A DNA stretch of 64,000 bases from Porpolomopsis calyptriformis (taxonomy: Eukaryota > Basidiomycota > Agaricomycetes > Agaricales > Hygrophoraceae), in NCBI GenBank assembly GCA_951640195.1, contig OX621175.1, positions 1,476,470 through 1,540,469 of the forward strand, given 5' to 3'. The stretch's first letter is position 1. Every line of letters begins with the position of its first letter. The notes under the pieces were generated by a model. It was not told where the DNA came from. It saw nothing but the letters and a program-made list of their open reading frames with translations, and made no database searches. This document shows positions 21,201 to 33,001 of this stretch, piece by piece. The translations under genes were made by a program, and so were the position numbers.

Positions 21201-24200
21201 TCCTGGTGCCGTTCAACATCCAGCGAGTGGAGACAGAGGCCGAAACTTCCAAGTGATGGGTACTGCGGCACCTGAGCAGTCCCTGTGGTTAGAGACGTTA
21301 GCTGGCCCCCAAATCGGATGGTTGCGGGCTCTTTTCTGCTCACCGACCATTGTGCAAGGTTCATCGTATGTCAGTAACCCCATTCATCGACTCCTTGCTC
21401 CTCGTTCTGGACAAAGAGTTGTCGTTACCTTGTTGGATTCATCCCCTGTTTCCGTCACCGTCTATGGTGCCGCCCGGTCGAATAACGTTCAAACGCCGGC
21501 CTTCAAAGCAGTAGAAATTCAATATGACGCCCAATCAAAGCTGATCAATATTACGGTTTTCGAAGAACGTCAGGGAGTCTCAGTTCCTCTCCACTTACGA
21601 TTTGTGTATAAGCCTTCCATGGGCTCAGTTCCAATTCATGAAATCGCGGAGGGCCGCAACACTCGGATCAAGGAATTTTACTGGAAGCTTTGGTTTGGCG
21701 ATGAAGCTGTCCTCCCTAACCTTGACATCCACGATGTATTCGTTGGCCCCGAAGTCACAATTGATGTCACTGACGTAGCAAGATTTTGTGGTGTTGTTGG
21801 CAATCAAGGCGAGGCCTTCAACACCGTTAGGAACACGAAGGTTCAGGCGCCTATGGACTTCGCAATCGTGACTGGATGGCAGGCAAGTCTCATATTCATA
21901 AATATTTATGGTACTTTGACGGTGGTCCACAGGCAATCATAAAGTCGATATTCCCATTTGCAATTGATGGAGATCTCCTTAAACTTGTCCACCTTTCCAA
22001 CGGCTTCCGCATGGTCGATGGTGCGAAACCACTTCAAGTTGGGGATGTCTGCAAGGCGGAAGCTCGAATCGTCTCGGTCACAAATGCGAACGAGGGCAAG
22101 ATAGTCAAGGTGAAAGGTTATGTTCGTCGTGGCGACAAACCAGTTATCGAGGTAGTATCGGCATTTCTTTATCGTGGTCGCTTCTCCGACTACCAGAATA
22201 CATTTGAGACAACGGAGGAACCCGACTATCTAGTTGAGCTTGCAAACGACGCTGCCGTTGGGGTGCTGCAGTCGAAGGAATGGTTCAAATGGGATGATGA
22301 ATCTAGACCACTCCTGGCTGGCACATGGCTTATTTTCCGTATCGAGTGGCAAGTTTCATTCAAGGACAAGACCTCATACTGCGATGTCTCGGTCTCTGGC
22401 AGCGTCTTCGTTAGAGACCTTCTGAGACGCTTGGTCAAGGTCGGATCTGTGGACTTCCAACAGGACGATTGTAAAGGTAACCCCGTCCTCGCGTACTTGC
22501 AACGTCACGGCAGCCCTCAAGGGCTTGCGGTGCCCTTGGCGAACGGCGGTTACTCACTGACCAGCCCCGCCAAAGCCGTATTCAGTGCCCCCCTTACTAA
22601 CGAACCACACTCTGACGTCTCGGGTGATTTCAACCCCATCCACGTGAACCCGTACTTCTCTGACTATGCGTCTCTCCCCGGCACCATCACACATGGTTTG
22701 TGGACTAGTGCTGCAACACGTTGCCACGTCGAGAATGTTGTTGCGGAAGGTCACTCCGAACGGGTCCTTGCGTGCGTGGTACTTATCACTGAGACGGAAT
22801 TATTGACGGATTTTGTTTCTCAAAGCTATAATGTTACGTTTGTGGGGATGGTCCTGCCCGGTGACGAATTGACCGTCAGTATCAAACATGTTGCTATGCG
22901 GGATGGTCACATCGTCGTCCAAATCGAGACAGGAAATAGTCGTGGCGAGAAGGTTCTTGAAGGCTCAGCGGAGGTTGCACAGCCCACCACCGTCTGTATT
23001 CACCGGCCAAGGATCTCAAGAACCAGGTATGGGTATGGATCTTTACAATAGTTCCCCTGCCGCCCGCGCAGTGTGGGAGAGTGCCGATGCTCATCTCCGC
23101 AATGTGTATGGATTCTCTATCGTGGAGATAGTCAAAGACAACCCGAAGGAGAAAACTATTCACTTTGGTGGAATCAAAGGTCAAGCCATTCGCCAACGAT
23201 ACATCGATATGACATACGACACAATGGACAAGGACGGTAACGTCAAGACTCTCCCCCTCTTCGCCGATATCGACGTTCGCACTCCCAAATATACATTTAG
23301 TCATCCGAATGGACTGCTCTTTGCTACCCAATTTGCACAGATCGCTCTCGTCGTTACCGAGAAGGCCGCATTCGAGGACCTTCGGATGAAGGGTCTCGTG
23401 CAGAAGGACTGTGCTTTTGCCGGACACTCTTTGGGCGAGTATTCCGCACTGGCCTCGATCACAGACGTCCTTCCCATTTTGTCTCTTGTTGACGTTGTCT
23501 TCTACCGTGGAATCACAATGCAGCGTGCTGTGGAGCGAGACTCCGAAAACCGGTCTAATTACGCCATGTGTGCCGTCAACCCGAGTCGAATCTCGAAGAC
23601 ATTCGGCGATGCAGCCCTGCGTGAGGTAGTTGACAGCATCACTCTATCAACTAGCTGTCTCCTTGAAATCGTCAATTACAATGTCGAGGTGTGTTGCGTT
23701 TGGTGTACCTTTAACTGGTGTTGATCTTTCGGTAATCTTGCAGGGTCAACAATACGTTTGTGCTGGGGAGCTCGTGGCACTTGAAACGATGACGAATGTC
23801 CTCAATTATTTGAAAGTCCAAAAAATTGACATTGCCAAGGTGAAATTAATTCAAGTGTTAAACTAAATGTGGCTAACAAAGTTTATGCAGCTCACTGAAA
23901 CATACACTGTTGAGAGGGTCAAAGAGATGCTGGGAGAGATCGTCAAGAGTTGTTTCGAACGAGCTAAAGAACAGCAAAAAGTCGAAGGCCATATAAAGCT
24001 CGAACGTGGTTTTGCAACAATCCCCCTCCCTGGTATTGATGTACCTTTCCATTCCCGCTATCTTTGGGCTGGGGTCATGCCATTCCGAGCTTGTAGGATA
24101 ACTCAACCGCTACCTGAATTCTGATAACTAATATCCATATTGCAGATCTTTCAAAAAAGCTCAAGGCCGATCACCTGAATCCCGACGTGCTCGTCGGAAA

Positions 24201-27200
24201 GTATATCCCTAACCTTATCGCTAAGCCATTCGAAGTCTCTCGCGAGTATGCCCAGCTAACCTACGACCAAACATCGTCTCCACGCCTTGACAAAGTTTTG
24301 GGGAGGTGGGACGAGGACGGCTGGGCTGACCCAGCGCAACGTCAAAAGTTGGCGTATATCATTCTTGTGGAACTCCTCGCATACCAATTTGCTTCCCCTG
24401 TTCGATGGATCGAGACACAGGACCTGTTGTTCGCAGATTTCGCGTTCGAAAGGTTCATCGAGCTTGGCCCTTCTCCAACGTTGACCGGCATGGCTAAACG
24501 TACACTCAAGGCCAAATACGAGGCCCGAGATGATTCCACCGGCCGCTCTCGGTCGATTCTTTGTCATGCACAGAACGGGAAGGAAATATACTACCAATTC
24601 GAAGATGAGCCTGAAGCCGTTGTAGTAGTCGAAGAAGCTCCTCAAACTGCACCCCCGGCTCCCAGTACCGCTCCGGTTACAATTGCGTCGATTTCCGCTC
24701 CATCTGCTTCCGTCACCATGGTGGAGGATGTTCCTCTGAAATCCATTGAGATCTTGACCGTTGTCATTGCCCAAAAGCTCAAAAAAAAAGTAGATGAAGT
24801 ACCCTTTCAAAGAGCATCAAAGACCTTGTAGGCGGGAAGTCCACACTACAAAACGAGATACTAGGCGACCTACAGTTGGAATTTGCGTCTGCCCCTGAGA
24901 AAGCCAAAGAAATGCCGCTCGAAGAACTGGCGTCCGCATTGGGGATGGGATTTTCCGGCACCCTTGGAAAACATTCCAACGCGTTGGTCTCTCGTATGAT
25001 TGGTGGTAAGATGCCTGGCGGGTTTAATTCTTCTGCCATCAAGTCTTACCTTGCCAAGAGTTGGGGTCTGGGACCTTCGCGGTCAGACGGCATTTTGTTG
25101 CTTGGAACCACCCTAGAACCTGCGAAGCGGCTTGGTTCAGAAGCTGAAGCCAAGACCTGGCTGGACGGCATCGTGGCGATATATGCTAAGAGGTCCGGGA
25201 TTTCTCTGTCTCCAGGCAGTTCGGGAGGTGGAGCAGCTGGGGCAGCTGGAGGAGCCGTGATAAATAGTGAGGAGTTTTTGAAATTCCAGGCAGAGCAGGA
25301 ACGGTTTGCAGCCCAGCACGTCGAACTCTATATGCGCTACCTCAAACGCGACTCACGCTCGGGTGAAATTGCATTTGATAAAGAAAAGGCACATTCGATC
25401 GCTCTTCAAGCCCGGTTAGACAGCATCGCGAAGGAGCACGGCGACACCTATATCGATGGTATCCAGCCAATCTTTGATCCACTCAAGGCACGGCGCTTTG
25501 ATTCTTCCTGGAACTGGGCTCGACAAGATGCTCTGCTTATGTATTACAACGTTATTTTCGGACGACTCGCCACCGTAGATCGCGATATTACTGCGCGTGC
25601 CATTTCTCTCCTCAATCGTGCCGATCCGGACTTCCTTGTCTATATGCAATACAACATTGACCAATGTGACGTTACTCGAGGCGAAAACTACAAGTTGGCC
25701 AAAGAATTCGGGCAACAACTCCTCGATAACACTAAAGAGGTCATCGGAAGGCCACCGGTTTACAAGGATGGTTAGTCGCGCTTAGATATTGTCTACTTTT
25801 CTCTTCTAACTGGTCCCTGAAGTTACCTTTCCCACCGCGCCTCGTACCGAAGTCACGGAAAAGGGCGATATTGTGTACTCGGAAGTCGTTCGCGAGAATG
25901 TCCGCAAGCTTGAAGCGTACGTAGAAGAAATGGCGAGTGGTGACACTGTCTCGGGAGCCGTAAATATCCAAAAGGTTCAGGACGATGTTCTTAAACTCTG
26001 GACGGTTGTAAAATCGCAACCTGGAATTAGCCAAGAGCAGAAGAATCGCATCAAGGCGCTTTATGAAGGGGTGGTTCGTTCTCTACGTAAAGGACCTGAT
26101 CCTCGTAGCCGCGTTGGAACCCGAAGCCGGAGATCATCATCTCAATTCCTTCGCCCTCAAATTACAAGCGTTTCATTCGTATCGGCCGACAAGATTCCCT
26201 TGTTGCACTTGAAACGCAGAGTCGGCACTAATTGGGAATATAGCAGCAACCTGACGAGTGTCTACTTGGATATCCTCCACGAAATTGCTACCTCAGGTAC
26301 GACATTCAAGGACAAGAATGCTCTGTTAACTGGCGTCGGCAAGGGTTCTATCGGTGTCGAGATTTTGAAAGGGCTGCTCTCTGGCGGTGCACATGTTGTG
26401 GTCACCACATCCCGTTACAGTCGCGCCACTGTCGAGTATTACCAATCGATCTTCCAGAGCTTTGGAAGTCGCGGTTCCGCTTTGATTGTCGTCCCATTCA
26501 ATCAGGGTTCTAAGCAAGACGTCGAAGCTCTAGTTGACTACATCTATGCTACGTTAGGGCTCGATCTCGACTATATTCTCCCATTCGCCGCTGTTCCTGA
26601 AAATGGACGAGAGATTGATGGTGTCGACGACAAGTCTGAACTTGCCCATCGTATCATGTTGGTCAACCTCCTTCGAATTCTCGGCGCTGTCAAAAACAAG
26701 AAAGCCAGTCGAGATTTCGTCACACCGCCTACCCAAGTCATATTACCGCTTTCGCCCAACCATGGTCTTTTTGGGAATGATGGTCTCTACTCCGAGTCAA
26801 AAATTTCTCTCGAGACGCTGTTTAATCGCTGGAGCTCGGAAAGTTGGGGTGAGTACCTCTGCCTGGCGGGTGCTGTCATTGGGTGAGTGAATGTCGACGC
26901 TTTTGTCATCATCTATCTAAATTTGCTCCCATTAGATGGGCCCGTGGTACGGGCTTGATGAGCCCCGCCAATATTGTCGCACATGAGTTGGAAAGTTATG
27001 GCGTTCGCACCTTCTCGGCGAAAGAAATGGCGTTCAATATTCTGGGTCTTATGCATCCGCTGCTATTCAGCATTACTCAAGTGGAGCCGATTTGGGCAGA
27101 CCTCAACGGTGGAATGGCTCGGCTTCCGCACCTTGCAGATATCACAACCCGCATCCGTATCAACCTCAATAAGAAGAGCGAACTTCGCCGTGCTATCGCG

Positions 27201-30142
27201 AGAGATAGTTCCGCCGATTTTCAGGTTGTCAATGGCGTTGAGGCGGAAAGACTTTTGCAGACCGTAAACGTGGTCCCCCTGGCGAATTTCCGATTCGATT
27301 TCCCCGCTTTGGAGTCGGTCGACTCACTGAAAGATGTATCCCAGCTACGGGGTATGATTGATCTGGACAGAGTCATCGTTGTCACGGGCTTCGCTGAAGT
27401 CGGTCCTTGGGGTAGCTCCAGAACACGATGGGAGATGGAAGCAAGAGGTGAATTCACCATCGAAGGGTGTATTGAAATGGCGTGGATGATGGGCTACATA
27501 AAACACTTCGACGGTCGCCTAAAGGATGGGTCTTTGCATGTCGGCTGGGTTGACAGCAAAACCAACGAGCCAGTGGATGATAAGGATGTCAGAGGACGCT
27601 ACGAAAAAGAAATCCTAAGTCATGCCGGAGTCCGCCTCATCGGTGAGTAAAGTATGCTGATTCCCCCTTCAAAAGCTTACGCTTGCATCCTAGAACCTAA
27701 CCTTTTCCGAGGTTACAACCCCAAAAAGAAAATCTTCAACCAGGAGGTTGAGCTAATCCATGACTTGGAACCCATTGAAGTCGCGGAAGCCGAGGCCGAA
27801 AACTTCAAATACCAACATGGTGACAAGTGCGATATCTGGGCTGGTGAAAGCGGCCAGTGGTTTGTGAAATTCAAGAAGGGTGCATGCATCTTCGTCCCAA
27901 AAGCTTTCAAGTTCAGCCGTACAGTGGCTGGTCAAGTCCCGACAGGTTGGCACGCTGGTCGATACGGCATTCCTGATGATATCATTGCTCAAACGGATCG
28001 AGCTACCCTGTGGGCTCTTGTCTGCACAGCGGAGGCTCTCAATATGTCCCGCATCACAGACCCATACGAACTATACAAGCACATGCATCCCTCGGAGGTC
28101 GGGACTTGCCTTGGAAGTGGCATGGGTGGAACTGAGAGTCTGGGAAAGATGTTCAAGGATCGCCGAGAAGAGAAGGAAGTGCAGAATGACATCCTTCAAG
28201 AGACGTGAGTCCTTTTTCCAGTACGGTCATCCCATTTCTCAGCGTCCCATTTTAGTTTCATTAATACCACGGCTGGCTGGGTGAACTTGTTATTAATGTC
28301 CTCGAGTGGCCCTGTTAAAGTCCCCGTGGGAGCCTGGTTCGTGTTTCCTCTCCGTGTAATTTCCCGCTGACGTGATCCCTCTCGCAGCGCAACGGCACTA
28401 CAGCCCCTTGAGATCGCATGCGATACCCTCCTGTCCGGAAAAGCTAAAGTCATGATCGCTGGTGGCTTTGACGACATTTGCGAAGAGGGCTCTTACGAGT
28501 TCGCCAACATGAAGGCGACAAGCAGTGCAGAAACAGAGTTTGCGATGGGTCGGGAGCCTACGGAGATGTCCCGTCCAGCAACAACAACTCGTGCAGGGGT
28601 AAGACAAATTTGACCATATCTGTTCTTCTGATATTCATGCGTTCAAACCGCTCAGTTCATGGAGGCACAAGGAACTGGGATACACATTGTCATGACTGCC
28701 AAAACTGCCCTGGCACTTGAAGCTCCGATTCGTGGCGTCATTGCATTCACTTCCACCTCGACGTAGGTATAAGCCGATTCGCACTGGTATAGAGACTGAC
28801 ACCACTATTCAGTGATAAAGCAGGACGGTCTATTCCAGCCCCTGGTTGTGGGGTACTGACAATTGCTAGGGAGGTAGCATCGAAACACCCCCTACCGCTC
28901 CTCGACGTAGCCTACCGTTCTCGTCAAATCACGTTTAGACGCACTCAAATCTCTCAATGGCTTTCACACGAGCACTCACAACTTCGTGAGGAGCTCGAAG
29001 CATGTAAGAGCCGAGGAGAGCCTGTCGACGACGAATACTTCTCTTCACGGGTGGCCGATATCGAGAAGGAAGCCGACCGCCAAGAGGAAGATGTGTTAGC
29101 TATGTACGGCATGCTTGAAGGATCCGACCCACGAGTAGCACCGCTGCGTCGTGCGCTTGCTGTTTGGGGCTTAACCGCTGATGACATTGTCGTTCTGTCG
29201 ATCCATGGAACCAGCACCGGTGCTAATGTGAGTTTATCCTCTTTCCGATGAATCGAGAGACTCACAGAAGCTACAGGAAGAAAACGAGACACACATCTGG
29301 AACGATATTTTCACCTCCATTACTCGTACCCCTGGTAATGCCATCCCCATCATGGCGCAGAAGAGTTTACTGGGACACTCGAAAGGAGGATCAGCATCAT
29401 GGCAATTGATGGGTCTCTTGCAAACCGTTAGCTCCGGCATTATTCCTGGAAACCGCAATAGCGAGTGAGTAGGATCCGATCATGTACTTAAATACACCTT
29501 TCTGACTATGCACAGCAACGTCGACGCTCACTTCCAAGCTCATCGCTTCCTAATGTTCCCTTCGAAATCTATTCACACCGACGGTATTCGCGCAGGAGTG
29601 ATGGTATGAAACTCTTAGCTTATCCGAAAACCATCTCACCCTCGTGTTCCTAGTCCTCCTTTGGATTTGGTCAAGTTGGCGGCACGGCTTTGGTTGTTCA
29701 CCCCCGATATTTGTTTGGTGTACTCGAACCTTCCGCATACGAGTCTTACAAAGCTAGAAATCGTATTCGCGCCCTTCAATCGTACCGGGCGATGAGCGAG
29801 ATGATGACTTCAAATTCGCTTGTGAAGATCAAGGAGGTTCCCCCGTACAGCGTTGACTTGGAACGCCGCGTTTTGTTGAACTCCATGGCGAGAGCGACTC
29901 TCAACCCGAAGACCGGTAGCTACGTGTTCCCCGAGAAAATGACGACAACCATAGAGATGGATACCGCCAACACAAAGGCGATCTCGGAAATATCACACGT
30001 CCTCACTGAAACTGGCACAGCAATAGGTGTCGGTACCGACCATGGTGCGCTTTCTATGATGCTCAAGCTTCCGAGACTGACGGCGGACTTGAATAGAGCT
30101 GATCTCATCACAGCCTTCCTGAAACCTTTTTGGCATTATTGA
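18239..30142 (+). pseudogene. FAS: Fused beta-alpha type I fatty acid synthase, truncated at both ends
   Basis: Domains follow the basidiomycete single-chain order with introns retained: acetyltransferase (18.24-19.1 kb), enoyl reductase (19.5-20.9), central and dehydratase region (20.9-22.98), malonyl/palmitoyl transferase (22.98-24.6, GHSLGEY intact), ACP (24.7-25.1, DLVGGKST Ser), ketoreductase (26.3-26.9) and ketosynthase (27.6-29.6, VGAC with the Cys codon split by an intron at 28336/28388, plus GHSKGG). The beta-to-alpha join is continuous (YYQFEDEPEAV to VPLKSIEILTVVIAQKLKKK). It is unlikely to work. The first roughly 200 residues are missing. The AT nucleophile motif reads GHSQR instead of GHSQG. 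TAG at 20136 replaces a Trp codon. Frames break at a 7-G run (20303), near 21246, near 22994 and at an AAA run (24809). The phosphopantetheine transferase end dissolves after GVGTDHGALS. Four of these breaks are single-base homopolymer or two-base losses that could be consensus errors; the truncations are not. Confidence 0.85.
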
Positions 30143-31311
30143 TGTTGTCGGACAGGGTCTTCCCTAGAAAACAAGATACAGCTAACCTCTTTGAGAAGAC
30201 TTGCAGCCCATTGGCATATCTATCATGAGTATTGCTCCAAACTTCGTAATACTGCTCCTCCTGCCGTCCCATTCTTGGGTACGTTGCTAGCTCCCTTAAC
30301 TAATTTCTTGACTGAGGTTATTGGCGCAAAGGACGTTACCTGACAGATCTCACCTTCTGTCGTGAGGGCAACCCTTCTTATAGAACGTCTCCTACGACTC
30401 CCAGCAAAAAGCTCCTTAACTTCAACAGGTATCATAAGTTGGCTTGAAGGTGCGGCACACCAGATACGAAATTTCGATGAGTTGATATTAAATTTTAGTT
30501 TCATTCCACTGATTTACAGGTTGTTAATGGCGTTGAGGATGTGATACCTTCAATGAGATGATGCCATTGGCACCCTCATGACTTGCATGCTAGGTAAGAC
30601 TTTGTTTTATTGGTTAATTGGCATAGTGGCGGGACTAGCTGGTTTCACCCGTGCGAAGGGGCTCATCAGTGGGCTTAACCGCTTGCCCATACCAGCCCTT
30701 ATGGCTATACTGTGTACCCAACTTAGATTGCTGAGGGGGAGTCCAGCATCAGGTCATGAATGACCCAACAACCATGAACGGTCCACTCAAACCGACCATG
30801 AACGGAAGGTAGAGGTCTTTGACCCCGAACAGGTGGGTAGTCAAGGGGGGTGCAGACTGAATGGTGAAGTGCGCCCTACTTCCTCTACATTCACATTGGA
30901 CCATGATGGCCGACTGCCTGCCTTTCATGAGCGAAAGGACTTGTCCACGATAGCCTTTAGTTATCGAACCCACACACTTACTAGCAGTCGGCCGTCTCCG
31001 GAGATAAGGCCGAAAGTAGATAGTGCTATGTCTTGGGTTCGAACCCAAGAGTGAATATTTACATATGAACAGGCTAGTTGTCATTTACATCAATCTCTTC
31101 ACCACTACTGTAACAGATATGTTACATACAGCCACCATGCCGTGTTTGTACGTATTTGTACCAGATACCTTAAGTACCGGTTATACTTAGGTAAACAATA
31201 AGTTTACATCCCACTCCCGCTTATACCAGATTGCCCCAATACATTGGTTCTGTGCATATCCTGGTATTGAGCAAAGTGTGATAACTTATCCCCAATCCTT
31301 ACACTTTTTTG
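30143..31311. other. Non-coding spacer between FAS relic and the giant element
   Basis: Possible eroded FAS 3' sequence extends to about 30,560. A segment near 30,520 (CAGGTTGTTAATGGCGTTGA) nearly repeats one inside the FAS at 27,224. Further on there is a perfect 18-bp palindrome CTTGGGTTCGAACCCAAG at 31032-31049, whose centre resembles a tRNA T-loop (GGTTCGAACC). I see no complete tRNA around it. Confidence 0.4.
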
Positions 31312-32690
31312 CACATCAGGGACCCATTATCAACAAAATGACCAAAATGCTGGCACAAAATTAATTCAAAATTCTTTGGGGGATTATTAGGGCATCCCAA
31401 TACAATCAGTTTTTAATTTACTAACCCATAAATTAAAAAAATCGGCGGTCCCATTCTTGAGATATATGTAAAATACTCCATTTATACCATTATGCAGCCC
31501 AGCTATTGTATTGCACTCTATAAATCGCAATTTCATATCCATTCGATAGGCACAGTGAACTAATGGTGAGCCCACCAAAAATTCCGATTTTTAGAGCATT
31601 TGGTATGTCGTGGTGGAAGATGGTAAGGTTTTAGGAGGAAGTATAAGTATAAGTAGCTATAGACTGCTCTAAAAATCAGGGTTTTATATTCAATCGATAG
31701 CCCCAGTGTCATAGAGGTGGGGAATACAACAATCCCGATTTATGGACCATTTGGGGTACCGCAATCAGTTATATAAGGGGTATGGGGGGGGGATATCTCC
31801 AACTTATCACAGAGGTCCTTAAAAATCAGGATTTCATGTTCAATTGATAGCGCTAGTGTCACAGATACTGGGAATACAAAAATCCTGATTTATAGACCAT
31901 TTGGGGTACCGCAATAAGCTATATAAGGGGTATGGAGGGGTATATCTCCAACTTATCACAGAGGTCTTTAAAAATCGGGATTTCATGTTCAATCGATAGC
32001 AGTAGTGTCATAGAGGCTCGGAATAACAAAATCCTGATTTATAGGCAGAATAAGGTACCGCAATAAGCCATATAAGGGGTATGGGGGGTATATCTCCAAC
32101 TTATCACAGAGCTCTTTAAAAATCTGGGTTTTATATTCAATTAATAGCCCCAGTGTCATAGAGGTGGGGAATACAAAATTCCTGAGTTACAGACTATTTG
32201 GGGTACTGCAATCAGTTATATAAGGGGTATGGGAGGGGTATATCTCCAACTTATTACAGACATCTTTAAACATTACAATTTCATGTTCAATCAATAGCAC
32301 CAGTGTCGTAGATGCTTGGAATAACAATATATGGATAGAATAAGGTACTCTAATAAGTTATATAAAGGGTATGAGGGACTATATCTCCAACTTATCACAG
32401 ACCTCTTTAAACATCACAATTTCATGTTCAATCAATAGCACCAGTGTGATAGATGCTTGGAATAACAATATATGGACAGAATAAGGCACTGCAATAAGCT
32501 ATATAAGGGGTATGGGGGAGTATATCTCCAACTTATCACAGACCTCTTTAAACATCACAATTTTATGTTCAAACAATAGCACCAGTGTTATAGATGCTCG
32601 GAATGACAATATATGGATAGAATGAGGCACAGCAATAAACTATATAAGGGGTATGGGGGGGTATATCTCTAACTTATCACAGAGCTCTTT
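31312..32690 (+). repeat. Left terminal inverted repeat with 7-unit subterminal array
   Basis: The outer 340 bp are unique to the two ends. From about 31,660 the sequence becomes a tandem array whose landmark TCTCCAACTTATCACAGA occurs near 31801, 31950, 32098, 32248, 32389, 32530 and 32671. Spacing is 149 bp for the first units and 141 bp for the last three. Each unit contains TATATAAGGGGTATGG, a Pu-rich AAAATC block and CAATCGATAGC-like words. Confidence 0.9.
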
Positions 32691-32691
32691 A

Positions 32692-33001
32692 CAGCTGTTT
32701 GCACATGGCTTGACACACTTTTCCGCGGATTTGAAAAAAGAAAAGAGTCGACTCAGTGCTGTTATGACTGATTATTAATCATTTAAATACAACTGTTAGG
32801 CTGTTGTACCAAGATCAGGCTTAATGGCAACCTCAAGCTTGTCGGAAGACGATTCAATGTCACCAGGATCAAGCACACTGTTGGGTGGTACCATTAAGGT
32901 GATGAGCAATGTTAAGAGTTACAGTAAGAGATTGTACAAGTTATGGCTGGTTGACTTTTCTTAAATCTCCGGACAAGTGTCAAGCCATGTGCAAACGGCT
33001 G
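32692..33001. mobile_element. 310-bp MITE with 25-bp inverted ends and TA duplication
   Basis: The left end CAGCTGTTTGCACATGGC is matched in inverted orientation at the right end with a single mismatch over 25 bases. A TA dinucleotide lies directly outside each end (32690-32691 and 33002-33003), as expected for Tc1/mariner-type insertion. The interior has no long frame, so it is non-autonomous. It sits at the inner edge of the left subterminal array. Confidence 0.8.

Noticed and set aside
31032..31049. tRNA gene or tRNA-derived SINE at the GGTTCGAACC palindrome
   Set aside because: Only a T-loop-like palindrome is present; I could not find an A-box, acceptor stem or anticodon arm.
31660..32690. 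CRISPR array
   Set aside because: The units are long whole-unit tandem repeats without constant short repeats and unique spacers, in a eukaryotic genome.
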